27,238 bases of DNA. Origin: a virus. The translations under genes and the position numbers were made by a program. How positions within the stretch are numbered: position 1 is the first letter of the stretch; each line of letters starts with the position of its first letter. Location of the stretch: positions 1 to 27,238 of the IMG/VR virus record IMGVR_UViG_3300042091_000690. One strand, written 5' to 3'. Positions 22,990 through 27,238 of the stretch are shown here, piece by piece. The notes under the pieces were generated by a model. That model did no database searches. It was not told the origin of the DNA and saw nothing but the letters and a program-made list of their open reading frames with translations.

Positions 22990-24570
22990 ATGAGCACGAC
23001 AATCAAAGCGCTGGCGCTGATGGCTCTGGGAGTTATTGCTGGCGCTCAGACTACGACCATATCTTCGGTAGTGAATGGGCCTGACGGGAATCCGGCGGCA
23101 GGCACAGCTACGATCACGTTGAGCGGTCCCTGTCAATCTGGTTCGACTTATGTTATTCCGCGGCAGATCCAAGTTCCTTTCACGGCCGGCGTGTTCTCTG
23201 TGAATCTATACCCTAACACCACTTGCATTCCAAGCACGACAAGCTATGCAGTTCAGTGGCAGCTCACCACGCCAGGCAGGATTCCAAATCAAGTGTGGAT
23301 TGTTCCGGCAAGCACTACGCCAATTCAGATCGATGCAGTCCTCGTTCCCTCGCCTCCTTCACCGTCGTATGCGATCCCGTACACTCAAATAACGGGACTG
23401 TCCTCAGGCTATGCGCCTGTGGGAAGCGTTAGTGGAACGGTTCAATCTGAGCTGGCGCTCACGGACAATTCTCCATCGATCTTTTCCCTGTCTCTCGGGG
23501 ATGCGATCCTACACAATGCGCAGCAGGAGTATGGCGTCACCGGCGCGAACACCTATGTAGGCTATCACCAGATGTCCACGCCGAACGTGTTTGGCCCCTA
23601 CAATACGTCGGTTGGGTTCGAGTCCATGAACTCGATTACGACGGGCTTCGATAATACGTCGGTGGGCGTGCAGACGATGCCAAATCTGGTTGACGGATTT
23701 GCAAATTTAGCTCTTGGGTTCCAGGCCGGCATAGCATTGACTCACGGTTCGCGCAACGTCTTTGTGGGGCCGAATGCCGGATTCCAGACCAACGGGAGCA
23801 CATCAAATCTCCCCGAGGGAACCGTGGCGGTGGGCGTAGAAGCCTGCTACTCGGGATGCAACGGGTCCGAAGATACGGCGGTGGGCGTTGACGCATTGGA
23901 GCACTCGGCCAACGCGGCCGACGTTACGGCGGTTGGCGCTTATGCCATGCAGCACGCTACCGACGCGGCCGCCAATGCAACGGCCCTGGGGACGTTCTCC
24001 TTAGACAATGCTAATGGGCCTGGAGATACTGGCCTTGGGTTTCAGTCTTTGCAGTCCAACGGGACTGGCAGCTACAACACCGCCGCCGGATACAACGCTT
24101 TCCAGGCCAATACGACAGGTTCCGGCAATGCCGGGCTTGGGGCGAACGTCGCAGTGAATAACACGACTGGATCGGACAATGCTGCCCTGGGCCAGCTTGC
24201 CCTCGGGAACAACGTTGGCGGATCGAATAACGTTGCGGTGGGGTACGGAGCCGGATACATCCAAAACAACGTGAACAACTCCGTCTTTCTCGGCTACCAG
24301 GCGGACGAGAGCGCGAATAATCTGAGCAACGTGGTGGCTATCGGCTATCAGGCGCAAGCGACACAAAGCAACGAGGTAGTGATCGGGAATGCTTCGATTT
24401 CCCAGACGGTGCTGCATGGGGCTTTGGTCGATAGCGCACTGGTCGCAACTCCTGCGTCTTCTACTTCGGCGTGTTCGACTGGGCAGTTCTCGTTCGATGA
24501 TGGCTATTTTTACGCCTGTGTGGCGACAGACACTTGGACCCGGGTGGCGATGACGCATTCGGGTTGGTAA
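22990..24570 (+). CDS. Exported fibre/adhesin with YadA-head-like repeats
   Basis: A 526-residue product from ATG 22990; an in-frame GTG at 22978 would add four residues. Residues 1-20 form a Sec signal peptide with core ALALMALGVIA and an AGA/Q cleavage site. Residues ~21-115 are an Ig-like beta domain (TATITLSG, FTAGVFSVNLYPN, PIQIDAVLV). Residues ~205-467 are tandem repeats of the G-x-N-x-A-x-G-x-x-A type found in the heads of trimeric autotransporters and in some tail fibres. The end (CSTGQFSFDDGYFYACVATDTW split by a turn) is a C-terminal module I recognise from phage tail proteins. There is no YadA membrane anchor, so it is more a fibre than a true autotransporter. Trimerisation is inferred. 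Confidence 0.75.
   Translation: MSTTIKALALMALGVIAGAQTTTISSVVNGPDGNPAAGTATITLSGPCQSGSTYVIPRQIQVPFTAGVFSVNLYPNTTCIPSTTSYAVQWQLTTPGRIPNQVWIVPASTTPIQIDAVLVPSPPSPSYAIPYTQITGLSSGYAPVGSVSGTVQSELALTDNSPSIFSLSLGDAILHNAQQEYGVTGANTYVGYHQMSTPNVFGPYNTSVGFESMNSITTGFDNTSVGVQTMPNLVDGFANLALGFQAGIALTHGSRNVFVGPNAGFQTNGSTSNLPEGTVAVGVEACYSGCNGSEDTAVGVDALEHSANAADVTAVGAYAMQHATDAAANATALGTFSLDNANGPGDTGLGFQSLQSNGTGSYNTAAGYNAFQANTTGSGNAGLGANVAVNNTTGSDNAALGQLALGNNVGGSNNVAVGYGAGYIQNNVNNSVFLGYQADESANNLSNVVAIGYQAQATQSNEVVIGNASISQTVLHGALVDSALVATPASSTSACSTGQFSFDDGYFYACVATDTWTRVAMTHSGW
23602..24390 (+). repeat. YadA-head-like coding repeats
   Basis: Degenerate tandem repeats of about 14-24 codons with the core N-x-(A/S)-(L/V)-G-x-x-(A/S), e.g. 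NTSVGFESM, NLALGFQAG, NVFVGPNAG, NAALGQLAL, NNVAVGYGAG, NVVAIGYQA. At least a dozen cores can be counted by eye. In YadA such repeats stack as a left-handed parallel beta-roll in a trimer. Confidence 0.75.
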
Positions 24571-24583
24571 ATTGGAGGTTCTG

Positions 24584-25090
24584 ATGAAACGATTTCTTCT
24601 CTTCGCGGTTCTCGCGCTCTTGGCGGCACCGCTTTTCGCTCAACCGCAGCCGCCGCGCGTTTACACGGCATACTGTTCCGGCAGTTTGATAAGCGCAGGC
24701 ACCACGATGACGCTGCAATTGCCAGCGAACTCAAGCGTCACCGTTACCCCTGTTGCTTGGTACGCAGCCACCTCGGTGGCCGACACCGCTACGGCGGTGC
24801 GAACCGGGACGGCCGCTTCGGGGACGGTAACGGCCAGCAGCCCAGGCTCCGCTGTAACTCCGCCGGCGACGGCCCAAGTGTACTGCGGTTCTAATGGCGG
24901 CGCGAGCGGAGTGACAATTGGGGCTCCATTCCCAACGAGCGCTTCCGGCTTGACGGTTCCGATGACTACAGCCCAAGGAACGGCCGGCACGGTATTGTCG
25001 AGGTTCAACACAGCGGCTGACAATTTCAATGTGTCGCTGGCCTCCATGACCGGGTCCTATACGCTGGTCTTCCAGTGGCAGGAGAACTAA
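24584..25090 (+). CDS. Small exported beta-rich protein of the fibre cluster
   Basis: A 168-residue product. ATG 24584 is chosen because GGAGG lies five bases upstream and because it opens directly on a signal peptide: KR, then FLLFAVLALLAAPLFA, cleavage LFA/Q. An in-frame TTG at 24572 would lie within the ribosome site. The mature protein is small, Thr/Ser/Ala-rich and beta-type, with two cysteines and the phrase SYTLVFQWQEN at the C-terminus. It sits between two exported fibre-like genes and may be a fibre-associated or periplasmic accessory protein. No family recognised. Confidence 0.65.
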   Translation: MKRFLLFAVLALLAAPLFAQPQPPRVYTAYCSGSLISAGTTMTLQLPANSSVTVTPVAWYAATSVADTATAVRTGTAASGTVTASSPGSAVTPPATAQVYCGSNGGASGVTIGAPFPTSASGLTVPMTTAQGTAGTVLSRFNTAADNFNVSLASMTGSYTLVFQWQEN

Positions 25091-25091
25091 C

Positions 25092-27238
25092 ATGCGACGC
25101 ATGGCACTTCTTTTGATTCTCCCGCTGGCCCTGTTCGCGCAACTTCCAGCGCCTGAGGGCAATGGCGGAGGCAGTAGCCCCTGCACCCTCTCCGGCTCAC
25201 AGACGGCCGGCTACGTCCTCACGGCCAGCGCTACGGCTGGCCAATGTTCCTGGCAGGCTTCTGGAGCCGCGTCCGTGACGATCAATTCCATCGCGGCTGC
25301 AAACTATGTGGCCGATGGCGGATCGACCAACGCGATCACAGGTACGACCACGACGGCTTTTACGAGCTACGCGCCGGGGCAAGCCGTTGTCGTGAAAATG
25401 GCTCACTCCAACACCGGACCCGTCACGATCAACATCAACTCCATCGGGACGGTGAACGTCACCAAGTTTGGCACAACGGTGCTGGCGACTGGAAATTTGA
25501 TCGCGGAGCAAGAATATGCCTTCGTATCAGATGGTTCAGAGTTTCAGGTACTTAATCCGACGTTGGTTCCTGCTGATCTTCCATCGCAGGCCTGCCAATC
25601 CCTTAGCGGGTCCGTAACGCCCAACCTCGAGCTTGGGAGGTGCTTCATCGTCACCGGATCTTCCGGGGGTACGACAACGATCAGCGCTCCCACAAATCCG
25701 CCGGATGGCGGTCCCTATATGTTCGCGTTCTGCAATGGGGCGACTCCTACTACATGGTCATTGCCCGGTACGTTTCAGCAGATCGGGACGCCTATCCTTG
25801 CATCAAAGTGCGTCTACAACGGAGGCGTGGCTTACGACGGGAGCAATTATCAGGGCATAGGCAGCAACGAGACCCCGACCATCTTGCGCGGCATCGAGCG
25901 GGCGGCTCCGGGCACGACTGTATCGGGCGCGTTTGCTTGCTGGTGGGACAGCACAAACCACATCTTGACCTGCAACGAGAATGCCTCTGGCAGCAATTCC
26001 AACACGGCATTCCCGCAATCAGCGCAGACACACAAATTCCTGACCGACTTCCTCGGATCCGGGACCTTTGATGCGGCGCAGCCTACCCCTACGGACGTGA
26101 GCCTTGGAAACGTGACAAACGATGCGCAGACAAAGGCTGCGATCATGCCGAATACGGCCCCAAGCGCCGGGCAGGTGGCCGTAGGCAATGCGGGGGGTAC
26201 TGCTTATGCGCCGGTTACGATCAGCGGATCATGCACCATGGCTTCTACCGGCGCAATGACCTGCACGGTGCTGAATCTGAATGTCGCCAACGCCGCGAGC
26301 ACAGGCACGACTACAAACAAACTGGTAAAATTGACGGGCGCTCCGTCCACTGCCGTCATCGCGGCCACTACCGACACGGGTGGGATTGTGGGAATCTGCA
26401 CGGCGAATTGCGGAGTTGCGGGTACATACGCTACTGCTACTATTCAGACTGCCGGACCCGCATCTTGCGTCTTTGCCGGAGCTACAACGGCGGGCGATTA
26501 CGTGCAGATCAGTTCTGGCACCGGAGGAGACTGCGCCGACGCGGGGGCTACCTATCCTACTAGCGGGCAGGTCCTTGGGCGCGTGCTGAGCACAAATGGC
26601 GGCGGCGGAACCTACGCGCTTGATCTCTTCCCGTCCGAGATGCAGGCGTCGTCCGGCAGCGGCGGCGTTGCCTCCGTGGCGCTTCAAAACAACGGCTCGG
26701 CCTATGGCAGCATGACGAGCGGGCAGAACGGGACGCTGAACTTCACGAATTGCACCGTGACCGGCACGGCTCCGTCGTTCACTATAGCCTGCCCGTCTTC
26801 CTCCGGCATGACGTGGCCCGGAGGCCCTGGCATTACGGTCTGTACGGGAAGTCCATGCAGCGCGTGGGGGTCTTCTCTCACCGCGCCATCGGGCACGATT
26901 GTCGGGACTACGGACACGCAGACCCTCACTAATAAGCGGAATACCCCGCGCGTCGTGACTTGCGCCAGCGGGTCTCCAGCCGGAAACTGCGTACAGACCG
27001 GATCAAGCACTGCCTACACAATCACGCCAGATTCAGACAACGCCGATGTGGTTTACTACAGCGATACCGATAGCTCGGGCGGACTAACTATTGCGGCGGA
27101 TAGTGGAGCGCCAACCAACGGACAGAAGATGATAATGAATCTCAACTGCCCGAATTTCGCCTTGAACTTGACCTTTGCCACGGGATCTACCAATGATTAT
27201 GAAGCCAGCAGCAACCTGGCTTTCCCGACAACCTGCAC
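25092..27238 (+). CDS. Exported tail-fibre-like protein, 3' truncated by window end
   Basis: The frame from ATG 25092 is open to the last base, giving at least 715 residues. GGAG lies seven bases before the start. It opens with a signal peptide (RR, core ALLLILPLALFA, cleavage LFA/Q). The mature part is Ser/Thr/Gly/Asn-rich with many cysteines. Two phrases mark it as a tail fibre: LGNVTNDAQTKAA (about 26105-26140) and TTDTQTLTNKR (about 26907-26939), both common in long tail fibres ahead of a C-terminal tip. A possible chaperone or receptor-binding end lies outside the window. Confidence 0.8.
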   Translation, partial: MRRMALLLILPLALFAQLPAPEGNGGGSSPCTLSGSQTAGYVLTASATAGQCSWQASGAASVTINSIAAANYVADGGSTNAITGTTTTAFTSYAPGQAVVVKMAHSNTGPVTININSIGTVNVTKFGTTVLATGNLIAEQEYAFVSDGSEFQVLNPTLVPADLPSQACQSLSGSVTPNLELGRCFIVTGSSGGTTTISAPTNPPDGGPYMFAFCNGATPTTWSLPGTFQQIGTPILASKCVYNGGVAYDGSNYQGIGSNETPTILRGIERAAPGTTVSGAFACWWDSTNHILTCNENASGSNSNTAFPQSAQTHKFLTDFLGSGTFDAAQPTPTDVSLGNVTNDAQTKAAIMPNTAPSAGQVAVGNAGGTAYAPVTISGSCTMASTGAMTCTVLNLNVANAASTGTTTNKLVKLTGAPSTAVIAATTDTGGIVGICTANCGVAGTYATATIQTAGPASCVFAGATTAGDYVQISSGTGGDCADAGATYPTSGQVLGRVLSTNGGGGTYALDLFPSEMQASSGSGGVASVALQNNGSAYGSMTSGQNGTLNFTNCTVTGTAPSFTIACPSSSGMTWPGGPGITVCTGSPCSAWGSSLTAPSGTIVGTTDTQTLTNKRNTPRVVTCASGSPAGNCVQTGSSTAYTITPDSDNADVVYYSDTDSSGGLTIAADSGAPTNGQKMIMNLNCPNFALNLTFATGSTNDYEASSNLAFPTTC

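Noticed and set aside
1-27238. tRNA genes, CRISPR arrays, insertion sequences and attachment sites
   Set aside because: I looked for cloverleaf-like and regularly spaced repeats, transposase-like products and integrase genes and saw none that I could support.

Overview
This window is a G+C-rich block of virion genes from a tailed phage or an integrated prophage. All supported genes are on the + strand, tightly packed and often overlapping by 4 bases (ATGA, GTGA, TTGA). The gene order (capsid, connector, tail completion, tail terminator, tail tube, chaperones, tape measure, tip, fibres) is that of a long-tailed, non-contractile siphovirus-type particle. No sheath gene is seen. Terminase, portal, replication, lysis and integration genes are not in view, so a free phage and a prophage cannot be told apart. 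Strong GGAGG/GAGGTGATC ribosome-binding sites argue against Bacteroidota. The style of the fibre proteins reminds me of phages and prophages of Acidobacteriota (Solibacter/Bryobacter-like) from soil, but that is inference.

Head region (1-5244): the 3' part of a head-assembly-like protein with two zinc ribbons, a histidine-rich helical protein in the scaffold/accessory position, a 630-residue HK97-fold-like major capsid protein with a large central insertion, and a tandem pair of paralogous small beta-rich proteins that are probably capsid decorations. Connector region (5356-8698): a signal-peptide-bearing fibre-like protein, a gp6-like head-tail connector with an inserted beta domain, a coiled-coil protein with one membrane helix, and an HK97-gp10-like tail completion protein. 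A glycosyltransferase and a SAM methyltransferase (8695-10325) are then threaded by 4-base overlaps into the operon ahead of the tail terminator and tail tube genes.

Tail region (11017-21615): tail tube protein; a gap holding a perfect 16-bp copy of the bacterial chromosomal parS site plus a terminator-like hairpin; two tail assembly chaperone frames that look joined by a -1 frameshift; an 867-residue tape measure protein; and a four-gene tip module in the order DUF2460, DUF2163, NlpC/P60 peptidase, large gp15/J-like hub. The same order occurs in gene transfer agents (gp12-gp15) and many siphophages.

Host-contact region (21620 to the end): a protein with a seven-repeat LVIVD beta-propeller, then three consecutive genes whose products begin with Sec-type signal peptides. 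One carries YadA-head-like repeats and the last is a long tail-fibre-like protein cut off by the window end. With the gene at 5356, four virion-locus proteins have a signal peptide ending in Ala followed by Gln.

The observations I consider most worth checking are the parS site inside the tail operon, the four Ala/Gln signal peptides on fibre-like proteins, the glycosyltransferase/methyltransferase pair, and a seven-residue peptide (NLNPLKF) shared by the C-termini of the methyltransferase and the frameshifted chaperone.
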